Origin: DATHBR01 sp036389955
GTDB taxonomy: Bacteria; Myxococcota; Myxococcia; Myxococcales; Myxococcaceae
Length of the DNA stretch: 14,519 nucleotides
NCBI GenBank assembly: GCA_036389955.1
Contig: DASVVJ010000807.1
Location: forward strand, 1 to 14,519
Direction: 5' to 3'
This document shows, in pieces, positions 1 through 6,509 of this stretch. Every line of letters begins with the position of its first letter. The first letter of the stretch is position 1. Under the pieces are notes generated by a model. The model saw nothing but the letters and a program-made list of their open reading frames with translations, had not been told where the DNA came from and did no database searches. The position numbers were made by a program, and so were the translations under genes.

Positions 1-2669
1 AAGGCGTCTGGCCAACCCCCGTGCTCGCCGATGATCTGTTCGGTCCGCTGGATGAGCCGATGGAGTTCTCGGATGGCGGCGACGATCAGGGCCAGGCACT
101 GGATGTCGGCGGGTGTCAGCACGCTGCCCCGGCGGGTGACAGCGCGGCCACCGGAGAGCCAGCGTTCGAGGGCACGATAGTCCCCGACGCGAAACTCCCA
201 CTCGGACCGGGTGATGGGAGCCAGGTGCTGCGTGTCGTTGATCCACACGCAGGCTCTGGCTTCGTCGAACTCGGCGCGTTCGAGTTCTCCGCGGCCCGCT
301 CCGACGAGCCGTAGGACGAGGCCCGCCGGCTTCTTGAGCCGCAGGTCATAACAGTCCGCAAGACGGCTTCCAGTCCGCGCGAGTTCAGAGACGAGTTCGC
401 GGTTTCTCGGGACGGGAATCCGGGGGAAGCCACTACCGAGCAGCGCCGCGTACCGCTCGAGATAGCCACGCGAGTGAAGAATGGCGGCGATGTAGTGGAA
501 GACGTCGGTGGGCGAGAGCGGCTCTTCTCCCTCACCGCACAGGGCTTCCATGAACGCGGGGTTCAGATTGGGAACCTTCGAGCGCGAGGGCCTGCGCGAC
601 GGTGGGCCCGCGAGCAGGCCCCGGGAGCGGAGCACCTGTTCCTTTGCGGCTGGATAGAGCCACAGCGGGAAGCAGTTTCCGTTCACCGAGGTCTTGCTCG
701 AGAGACAGATGGCCTCGGACATGTGCCGGGTGACCATCACGTGCTGAAACGCGCCCCCCTTCACGGTCCGGGGGACGAGAATGGCCACGTTGTCACCCGC
801 CGCCATGTGCCACGAGGTGGAGGGCATCGTCTGGATGACAGCGGGGTGGTAGTAGAGCTGGACCACGTCGAAGGGGCGGTAGAGGCAGCGGAACACCCAG
901 TCCTCCCGGGCCTTCACCGACGCGCGCAGCGCCGAGCGTGCGGCCGCGACATCCCAGCCCTTCTTGAGGCTCACCTCGAAGGCCTTGCAGACATTCCCGT
1001 GGGGGCCGCGCCGGGTCGCGAACTGCTCCATCCGCGCCGAGAGGGCTTCCTTGTCAAAGTCGATGACCAGGGCATCGCGCGCGGTGACGATGCCGTTTGA
1101 GTACTCCTGGGCGATGCGGTCCATGGCCCAGAAGCGGGCGTACTCGTCCCTCACGTCGGAGGCGAGTTCGTTGAGCAGGTAGTTCGCAGCTCGCGGGCGG
1201 GCCTCTTTCCAGGCCACATCGTTCGCGGTTCGGGTGGCCAGGTAGTTCAGCTTGTGCTCCCGGGAGCCCCAGAGATCCGAGTAGTAGACCGTGCAGCCGT
1301 TCGCGCGGGTGTTCCTGCTCAGGCGCACGCCCAGCGTGACGGCGACACCGGCATCCTTGATGGGAAAGACGTTCTCGTCCTTTCCACCATCCGGGGGCAC
1401 TGCTCCCCGGTTGACGTTGCCGTGCAGGTTCAGGACTTTCAGAACGGAGAAGTCCTGGAGCAGGGCATGGCGAAGTCCGCTCAACGTGGGGCCGTCGATG
1501 AACCCATGGTTGGTGACGAAGCACCAGACACAGCGGTCCAGGGGTTGGACGAGCGCCTGACTCAGGGAGATGAACTTGATGTAGTCGTCCTGAAGATTGC
1601 GCTCGAGCTGGAGCGCGCCCTTCTCCTTGATCTTCTCCCCGGCGATATAGCGGTACCGATCGACCAGGCGCTTCGAGTCGTCGGAGAGATTGGCCGACTG
1701 CCCCGAGTAGGGCGGATTGCCCAGCACGACGAGCACAGGCCCCCGTGCACCCGCCGAGTCGCGGAGGCTGTTCGTCAGCCGGACATTCAATGAAGGCAGC
1801 AGCCCCCGGAAGCCCGTCTGACGCAGCGTCAGCGCGAGCTTCAGGTGGCAGATGGCATACGGCGTCGCCATCACCTCGAGCCCGTGGATGCGCGGGGCGA
1901 GCTGGTGCACGACATAGTCGTTCCACAGCTTCTTGAGCTGGCGAGGGCTTCTGCCCTGGGTGCGCCAGTGCCCGATCATCGTGCGATGAATCTCCAGGAT
2001 GACGCGCTTCAAGAACGCTCCTGTCCCGGCAGCCGGGTCCAGGATCGATACCTGGGAGTCCGCCAGGCCCAGGGGAAGGTCCAGCTCCTCGCGGAGCGCC
2101 TGGTCCACGGATCGCACCATGAACGACACGACGGCATCCGGCGTGTAGAAGACCCCGCGAGCCTGTCGCACCTCCGGGGCGTACTCGCTCAGGAATTGCT
2201 CGTAGAAGTGGAGGACAGGGTCCGGCGAGTCGCCGAAGACAAGTCCCAGATGAACTCGGTCGAGCAGGTCTACGAGGCCATCGAGAAGCCCAGCCAGTTC
2301 GGGCTCTCGCGGTGCCTTGAGTGCCGTCTTGAAGAACTTCTTCAAGACGGCACTTGTCGTTGGCAGGTGACGGAGTGCGCTGGCCCTCGTGAACCGCTCA
2401 CCCGTGGCAAAATGATCCTCACAAGAAACCCAACGAGCGCAGAGAAGTCCGTAGGCTAGTGTCTGCGCGTAGGTGTCCGCGAAGTCGGTCTCGCTGATGT
2501 CCTTGGCGAGCGCCTCGCCGAATGCTTCGAAGAGGCTCCGCAGGTGCTTACTTGAGGGGCCCACTCGGAGCTGCTTGGCGGCGAGCATCCGCAGAGCCCG
2601 GGCGCAAAGGGCAAGCTCCCGGGCGAGCCCGGTGGGGCTCCAGGTCGGAGGGACTCTTGGCGTGCTCAT
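1..2669 (-). CDS. N6-adenine DNA methyltransferase, Type ISP-like, lacking helicase/nuclease (3' end off window)
   Basis: One uninterrupted reading frame of 889 codons reaches the left edge without a stop. The ATG at 2669 is preceded by AGGAG seven bases upstream, and an in-frame TGA lies just above at 2700-2702, so the start is firm. Residues 1-165 form a helical lead-in. A YTP motif (175-177) follows, then SAM-binding motif I DPAAGTG (211-217) and catalytic NPPY (318-321), the N6-adenine signature. DENVFPI (431-437), YRPFD near 600, FPLWLYP near 665 and FPRIPVP near 755 are typical of the target-recognition/C-terminal region of Type ISP restriction enzymes. Family ISP enzymes carry Mrr-like nuclease and SF2 helicase domains in front of the methylase; here there is no room for either. 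The protein probably methylates adenine in duplex DNA, either as an orphan or as part of a multi-gene defence system continuing to the left. The C-terminus resembles the end of the family, so the stop is probably only slightly beyond the edge. Confidence 0.92.
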   Translation of the reverse strand, partial: MSTPRVPPTWSPTGLARELALCARALRMLAAKQLRVGPSSKHLRSLFEAFGEALAKDISETDFADTYAQTLAYGLLCARWVSCEDHFATGERFTRASALRHLPTTSAVLKKFFKTALKAPREPELAGLLDGLVDLLDRVHLGLVFGDSPDPVLHFYEQFLSEYAPEVRQARGVFYTPDAVVSFMVRSVDQALREELDLPLGLADSQVSILDPAAGTGAFLKRVILEIHRTMIGHWRTQGRSPRQLKKLWNDYVVHQLAPRIHGLEVMATPYAICHLKLALTLRQTGFRGLLPSLNVRLTNSLRDSAGARGPVLVVLGNPPYSGQSANLSDDSKRLVDRYRYIAGEKIKEKGALQLERNLQDDYIKFISLSQALVQPLDRCVWCFVTNHGFIDGPTLSGLRHALLQDFSVLKVLNLHGNVNRGAVPPDGGKDENVFPIKDAGVAVTLGVRLSRNTRANGCTVYYSDLWGSREHKLNYLATRTANDVAWKEARPRAANYLLNELASDVRDEYARFWAMDRIAQEYSNGIVTARDALVIDFDKEALSARMEQFATRRGPHGNVCKAFEVSLKKGWDVAAARSALRASVKAREDWVFRCLYRPFDVVQLYYHPAVIQTMPSTSWHMAAGDNVAILVPRTVKGGAFQHVMVTRHMSEAICLSSKTSVNGNCFPLWLYPAAKEQVLRSRGLLAGPPSRRPSRSKVPNLNPAFMEALCGEGEEPLSPTDVFHYIAAILHSRGYLERYAALLGSGFPRIPVPRNRELVSELARTGSRLADCYDLRLKKPAGLVLRLVGAGRGELERAEFDEARACVWINDTQHLAPITRSEWEFRVGDYRALERWLSGGRAVTRRGSVLTPADIQCLALIVAAIRELHRLIQRTEQIIGEHGGWPDA
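2320..2354. repeat. Perfect 15-bp inverted repeat with 5-nt loop inside the methyltransferase gene
   Basis: Left arm 2320-2334 (AGTGCCGTCTTGAAG) is the exact reverse complement of right arm 2340-2354, with AACTT between. It falls within codons about 106-117 of the methyltransferase, in the helical lead-in before the YTP motif. No T-tract follows on either strand, so it is not a standard terminator. A perfect 15-bp stem inside a coding region is unlikely by chance and could be a template-switch product or an mRNA hairpin. Confidence 0.9.
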
Positions 2670-2726
2670 CGCCCGGCTCCTGTGTGCCCGCTGGCGTGGT
2701 CATGATGTGCTTCCCCGGAGTGCGAG

Positions 2727-3206
2727 TCACTCCAGCCGCCGCCCAATGGGCGTGGCCGCATAGCGTCCGAAACAATGGAAGCACCTGCCTTCAATGCCGT
2801 AAGACTCAAGCGTCGCCGTCCGAGTAAACCCCGCCCAGGACAACCACCGAAGATGTACCTCGTTTCTGGCGTCCGCAGTGCACCACAGAAAGGGGTACTG
2901 CTGATGGAGTCTCGGCACCCACTCGTGGGTCAGGCGCGCGATCTCCCGAGGGTTTTTTGTGAACTCGTCCGTTCCGAGTAGCCATGCTTCCCCTGAGTGG
3001 GTATCGCTTGGCACAGCGCCAAACATTCCCACAATCACATTCCCCTTGCCGAGCAACGCGAGGCAAGGGGCTGATTGACAGAGGAGGCGGTCCAGCGCTG
3101 CCTCTGGCGTCTCGGCGGTGGTCGCTTGAAGCTCGCGCAGGTCAGCGATGCGCAAGTACTCAGCCAGCGGCCGGATGTGGGAAGGACTCGCAGGTACTAC
3201 AATCAT
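2727..3206 (-). CDS. Phage T7 gp13-like (DUF2833) GNAT-fold protein
   Basis: The 159-residue protein matches the pattern I know for the phage Gp13 family (DUF2833), a GNAT-like fold that includes a T7 virion-associated protein. Seen here: an N-terminal P-x-H-I-R-P-L-A segment followed by ADLREL, a central VGMFGAVPS strand, WLLGTDEF, a DARNEVHLRWL stretch, WAGF, and a C-terminal YGIEGRCFHCFG. The family is usually 130-160 residues, so this copy looks complete. ATG 3206 is chosen because the conserved region begins right after it; GTG 3218 in the same frame adds four residues. No strong Shine-Dalgarno is visible for either. No capsid, tail or integrase gene is near, so this is a lone phage-type gene. 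It ends 57 bp before the methyltransferase start on the same strand, so co-transcription is possible. Whether it acts as an acetyltransferase is unknown. Confidence 0.8.
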   Translation of the reverse strand: MIVVPASPSHIRPLAEYLRIADLRELQATTAETPEAALDRLLCQSAPCLALLGKGNVIVGMFGAVPSDTHSGEAWLLGTDEFTKNPREIARLTHEWVPRLHQQYPFLWCTADARNEVHLRWLSWAGFTRTATLESYGIEGRCFHCFGRYAATPIGRRLE

Positions 3207-3257
3207 GGTAGCCCACACGAAGGTTCGTTCATGCAGACCTGTCTGAGGAACAGCAAT

Positions 3258-3983
3258 TCATTGCCGCGCATCGGCAGCCGAGCAGCCATCCTCAGGAGGT
3301 TGAGCCAGTTGCTCTTGAATCATCTCGAGGGGCACGTTCGCTCCTGGCCGTACTCCTTCGAGCTTGGCTCGGAGCCGCACCTTCTCGGTTTCTTTCCATC
3401 CATCGCCCTGGCTGAGAGTGGAGACGAAGAACTCAAACTCCATCGGTGACACCCAGCGGCCATGGCCATAGTGAGGTTCAGGCAGTTCACCCGAGTAACG
3501 CAGCGTAGCGAGTGGTGGGCTTTGGCCTGTCAGATAGGCTCGCAGGGCCGTCAACTCAACCACGTCGTACCCTGTCGAATTGCTTCGCAACAGGGCGACA
3601 TAGCGACACCCTGGCGAGAAGATGTTGCAACTCCAGTCGCCAGGAGATGGCGCTGCCTCTGGACGGAAACCCAACTCTTCCCCGCCAGCGAACTGAAAGC
3701 GAAGCGATTGAAAACCATGCACAGGTGAAAAGTCTTTCGGGACTGGCGAGCCTCTCCATGAGGCGACGATGCGCTCGGTCGAATCGGGCATCGTGCAACC
3801 CAAGGTCGCAAGAGGAACATCCGCCATGGGTTCCGTGGTCGTAGTCACCGTGTCAGAGGGCGAGCCAGGCAGGTTCCCTGCGGCCTCCAGCGGATTGCTC
3901 TCCTCTCGGGCAAAGCGCCATAGCCCGTAGCCTCCGCCGAGAAGCACGAGGCCCAACAGCAAGTATGCACCTTTGTGATTCAT
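3258..3983 (-). CDS. Membrane-anchored protein of unknown function, second gene of an overlapping pair
   Basis: I do not recognise the family. The 241-residue product starts MNHKG and has one hydrophobic segment (about residues 6-23, rich in Leu and Gly) followed by WRFAREES. This suggests one N-terminal membrane anchor with the remainder outside the cytoplasm. A low-complexity stretch with four Thr (about 45-50) forms a linker. The globular part contains Cys in LGCTMP and in WSCNIFSPGC, which could form a disulphide in the periplasm. ATG 3983 overlaps the TGA of the upstream gene as ATGA, so the two are translationally coupled; an earlier in-frame start at 4055 would put 24 charged residues before the anchor and lie inside the upstream gene, so it is rejected. 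Pairing with a possible Cys/His hydrolase suggests an immunity or partner role, which is inference only. Confidence 0.7.
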   Translation of the reverse strand: MNHKGAYLLLGLVLLGGGYGLWRFAREESNPLEAAGNLPGSPSDTVTTTTEPMADVPLATLGCTMPDSTERIVASWRGSPVPKDFSPVHGFQSLRFQFAGGEELGFRPEAAPSPGDWSCNIFSPGCRYVALLRSNSTGYDVVELTALRAYLTGQSPPLATLRYSGELPEPHYGHGRWVSPMEFEFFVSTLSQGDGWKETEKVRLRAKLEGVRPGANVPLEMIQEQLAQPPEDGCSAADARQ

Positions 3984-4822
3984 CCCCACGCCTTGTTGAA
4001 GTCTGCTCGCGGCGCGACGATGGCTCCGGAGCCCCATTTTCCTAAGCCTCCCCACTCCTCGAGGGACTTAAACTCCATCAGCTCCCGGCTATCGCTCTTT
4101 TTGTCCCAATGAACCTCGTACACCAGGCCAAACACAATGAGGCACATGTGAAGGCCTCCATGAGCCGAAAAAACACCGAAGGGGAGTTTCTTCAGTCGCT
4201 CCAACTCCCGCGTGTCCTTGGGTATCTTGCTGTCATGTTCCGGAGCATAGTTGACGACAAGTTTGTCGATAGTAACTCCTGGATAACCAACAATAGGGTT
4301 ATTTTTATAGTAGGTCTTTTGCGTTTTGGCAATAGTGTACGCGTAGCTCTGCTCGTCTGGCTTGAGCTTGTACCAGCTGTAGCCCGGATAGGTGGGATCA
4401 GGAGCCCAGTATAAGCCAGCCCACCCCTGCATCTTCTGCAGCGCTGCCTGGAGATCGAGCCCTGAAAGTTTGTCCCGTCCCGCGAGTTTCGTGTTCGCTC
4501 GCATCTGTTTTTCGACGGCAGCCCAGTCCTCAGCCCGATTTTGCTGCTTGAATGTATCTTCGAGCACCTCGAGGACGTAGATAGTGCAATCAGTCGCCTT
4601 GACTGCGGCGCCGTCGCCGGACTTGTTGCCCTTGTACAGCCCCATGCCCTTCTCGCGGACTGCCAGATCATGGGCGACGTCTTTCAGCCTGGTGAAGGCC
4701 GCAGCCACCTCCCCCATGCTCTTCCCGGAGTCCTTCGCGACAATGCCTTCCAGGAAGGTCTTTTGAGATTTAAGCGAAGAAATCTCTGCCTTTCTCGGGT
4801 CGGTGCAGCCGGCGATGCACAT
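3980..4822 (-). CDS. Unknown protein with candidate papain/NlpC-P60-type Cys-His pair
   Basis: The 280-residue protein has no family I can name with certainty. Residues 76-91 (ATDCTIYVLEVLEDTF) place Cys79 at the start of a predicted helix, and residues 221-238 (HGGLHM then a hydrophobic strand VFGLVYEVHW) supply His225. That layout is typical of papain-fold peptidases and amidases such as NlpC/P60 and Tae-type type VI effectors, but full motifs of either family are not evident. The N-terminus MCIAGC contains a lipobox-like IAGC, yet there is no hydrophobic signal before it, and an in-frame TAA lies 10 codons upstream of the ATG, so lipidation is unlikely. Base composition is the most AT-rich of the window. 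The gene overlaps the following membrane protein gene by 4 bp. An effector/immunity pair is one reading; a housekeeping hydrolase is another. Confidence 0.7.
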   Translation of the reverse strand: MCIAGCTDPRKAEISSLKSQKTFLEGIVAKDSGKSMGEVAAAFTRLKDVAHDLAVREKGMGLYKGNKSGDGAAVKATDCTIYVLEVLEDTFKQQNRAEDWAAVEKQMRANTKLAGRDKLSGLDLQAALQKMQGWAGLYWAPDPTYPGYSWYKLKPDEQSYAYTIAKTQKTYYKNNPIVGYPGVTIDKLVVNYAPEHDSKIPKDTRELERLKKLPFGVFSAHGGLHMCLIVFGLVYEVHWDKKSDSRELMEFKSLEEWGGLGKWGSGAIVAPRADFNKAWG

Positions 4823-5063
4823 GTGCCTGCTCTTTCTGTTTATCGGCTCTATTTAGGGAACTAGACATGATGGGCAGACGAAAGGCTGTGCTACTTTGGA
4901 GGAATGGGTCTGGAAACCCGGACGGACACGTTCGCCTGCCGGTCCCGGCCCTCGCCTGGCCCCCCGCGACAACAGGGCGGCAAATTTCTTGACCCGATCG
5001 CGGTTCGTGGGACTGTGGCGGTGCTACAGGCCTGTCGCGCCTACAGGAGAGCGAGAAGCAGCC
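4823..5063. other. 241-bp divergent intergenic region
   Basis: This gap separates the minus-strand low-GC block from the plus-strand J-domain gene, so both promoters should lie here. GC content rises sharply across it: 4823-4890 is AT-rich and 4915-4980 is very GC-rich. TTGACC at 4989-4994 could be a -35 element for the J-domain gene, but no convincing -10 follows at 16-18 bp. An in-frame TTG at 4896 would extend the J-domain protein, but the extension has no family similarity. Confidence 0.5.
5024..5047 (+). promoter_or_regulatory. Palindrome plus direct repeat just upstream of J-domain gene
   Basis: ACAGGCCTGT at 5026-5035 is a perfect 10-bp palindrome. CTACAGG occurs at 5024-5030 and again at 5041-5047, a 17-bp period. 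The elements end 16 bp before the ATG at 5064 and overlap the likely ribosome-binding AGGAGA (5045-5050). They could be an operator or simply chance in GC-rich DNA. Confidence 0.3.
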
Positions 5064-5582
5064 ATGAATTCCGCCGCGGTGAACTGGCAGACCCTGGAGA
5101 ACGTCGAAGTGGAGTGCACGCACTGCGGCGTTCGGATGACCCTACACGAGGGCACCGGGCGGCGGGTGAAGTACTTCCGCTGTGGCTCCTGCCACCGCTG
5201 GGTCTCCAGCACCTATACGGAGATCTTCCGCTCGGACGCCAAGGTGCGCACCCACCCCGTCAAGGACACCACCGCTCTGGACGCCCATTTCGGCGAGGTG
5301 AAGGACCGGCTGGAGCGCTGGCTGTCCGCCCTGGAGGAGCAGGATCCGTACCGGGTGCTCGGCGTGTCGCCGCTGGACTCGGCCGACGCCGTGCGCACGC
5401 GCTACCGCGAGCTGGCCATGGAGCGGCACCCGGACCGTGGCGGCTCCGCCGAGAAGATGCGCGAACTCAATGACGCCTACGAGCGCATCCTCCGCCACCG
5501 TCAGCGCAAGCGCGAGGAGGCCCTGGCCCAGCGCAAGCTCGTCGAGGACTCGTCCGCCGCCCTGCCGGCCCGCAGCAGGTAG
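5064..5582 (+). CDS. Zinc-ribbon / J-domain protein
   Basis: The 172-residue protein has an N-terminal four-cysteine zinc ribbon (C18-x2-C21 and C40-x2-C43). A helical linker follows, and then a J-domain from about 93 to 148 with the diagnostic HPD tripeptide at 122-124, inside MERHPDRGG. J-domains stimulate ATP hydrolysis by DnaK/Hsp70. The Gly/Phe region and central zinc-finger domain of true DnaJ are absent, so this is a small specialised co-chaperone, with the zinc ribbon perhaps selecting the client. ATG 5064 is preferred because the conserved part begins there; AGGAGA lies 13 bases upstream, a long spacing. The last 82 bp overlap the 3' end of the convergent SpoIIM-family gene. The charged C-terminal tail (RQRKREEALAQRK) may form a short coiled coil. 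Confidence 0.88.
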   Translation: MNSAAVNWQTLENVEVECTHCGVRMTLHEGTGRRVKYFRCGSCHRWVSSTYTEIFRSDAKVRTHPVKDTTALDAHFGEVKDRLERWLSALEEQDPYRVLGVSPLDSADAVRTRYRELAMERHPDRGGSAEKMRELNDAYERILRHRQRKREEALAQRKLVEDSSAALPARSR

Positions 5583-6508
5583 AGCCAGAACAGCCCTCCC
5601 AGCGTCAGCCCCAGCGTCACCTTCACCCAGGTGGGAAACAGGTCGCCTGGGGAGATGAAGCCCTCCACCACGCCAATGCCCGCCAGGAAGGGGGCACAGC
5701 CCAGCACCAGCTTCACCGCCGCCGTGCCGCGCGCCGTGAGCGCCTGCGCACGGGGCAGCTCACCCGGATCGATCAGCGCCTGGCCCAGCATCAGCCCCGC
5801 GCCTCCGGCGATGACGATGATGGACAACTCCACCGGCCCGTGGGCCGAGACGAAGTCCAGCATCCGCATCCCCAGGCCCTCGCGCACGCACAGCGCGAAG
5901 ATGGCGCCAATCATCACCCCGTTGTTCACCAGGGTGAACACCGTGCCCAGCCCGAAGAGAATTCCCGAGGCGAACACGAAGATCATCACCGAGAGGTTGT
6001 TGGTGGCGATGCCCGACGCCACCGCATTGGGCGGTGCCACCGACAGGATGTCATCGGTCCACATGCGTCCCTCGGCCACGTAGCTGCGCACGGCCTGAGG
6101 CACCAACAGCTCCGCGCCGCGCGGCTCGAGCAGCACCACCAGCGCCCCCAGCAGCAGCCCGAGGATGAAGAAGCCCGCGCTCACCGCGACGAAGCGCCCC
6201 TCCGCGCGCAGGGTGGCGGGGAAGTCCCGCCGGAAGAAGTCCCGCACGGCGATCCAGCGCTCCCGCGGAGGCTGGTAGATGGTGGCGTAAGCCTGGCCGC
6301 AGAGCTGGTTGAGGAAGCGGTGCACGTCCGTGCCCGGGTAGAACGTCTGCGCGTGCGCCAGATCCGCCGAGGCGCGGCGGTAGAGCGTGTCCAGCGTGCG
6401 CAGATCGTCCAGCCGCAGGGTGCCCGCGCGCTGGCGTCCGAGCAGCGCCTGGAGCGACTCCCAGTCGGGCCGCCGCCGGGCGACGAAAGCGGGCAGGGGC
6501 GTGGCCAC
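5501..6508 (-). CDS. SpoIIM-family (DUF95) multipass membrane protein
   Basis: The 335-residue integral membrane protein has a soluble N-terminal helical region (1-100) and then hydrophobic segments at about 106-127, 172-192, 196-210, 227-245, 265-284 and 295-313. The HGPVELSIIVIAGGAGLMLG stretch (223-242) and paired Asn residues (170-171, 195-196) are typical of the SpoIIM family. In Bacillus SpoIIM works in engulfment; most bacterial members are uncharacterised and sit beside RDD proteins, as here. The GTG start at 6508 is 1 nt after the TGA of the RDD gene, so translation is probably coupled. The hydrophilic C-terminal tail (about 314-335) lies in the 82-bp overlap with the convergent J-domain gene. 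A role in envelope remodelling is inferred from the family only. Confidence 0.92.
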   Translation of the reverse strand: MATPLPAFVARRRPDWESLQALLGRQRAGTLRLDDLRTLDTLYRRASADLAHAQTFYPGTDVHRFLNQLCGQAYATIYQPPRERWIAVRDFFRRDFPATLRAEGRFVAVSAGFFILGLLLGALVVLLEPRGAELLVPQAVRSYVAEGRMWTDDILSVAPPNAVASGIATNNLSVMIFVFASGILFGLGTVFTLVNNGVMIGAIFALCVREGLGMRMLDFVSAHGPVELSIIVIAGGAGLMLGQALIDPGELPRAQALTARGTAAVKLVLGCAPFLAGIGVVEGFISPGDLFPTWVKVTLGLTLGGLFWLYLLRAGRAADESSTSLRWARASSRLR

Positions 6509-6509
6509 G

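Noticed and set aside
1054..1926. Minus-strand 290-codon frame overlapping the methyltransferase
   Set aside because: It is in a different frame from the motif-bearing methyltransferase, and its product is Arg/Pro/Gly-rich with no motifs.
474..2459. Several plus-strand open frames of 180-210 codons
   Set aside because: They lie opposite the methyltransferase frame, which has catalytic motifs throughout; the products show no family and atypical composition.
4896..5063. N-terminal extension of the J-domain protein from TTG 4896
   Set aside because: The added 56 residues are Arg/Pro-rich with no domain, and the conserved protein starts at ATG 5064.
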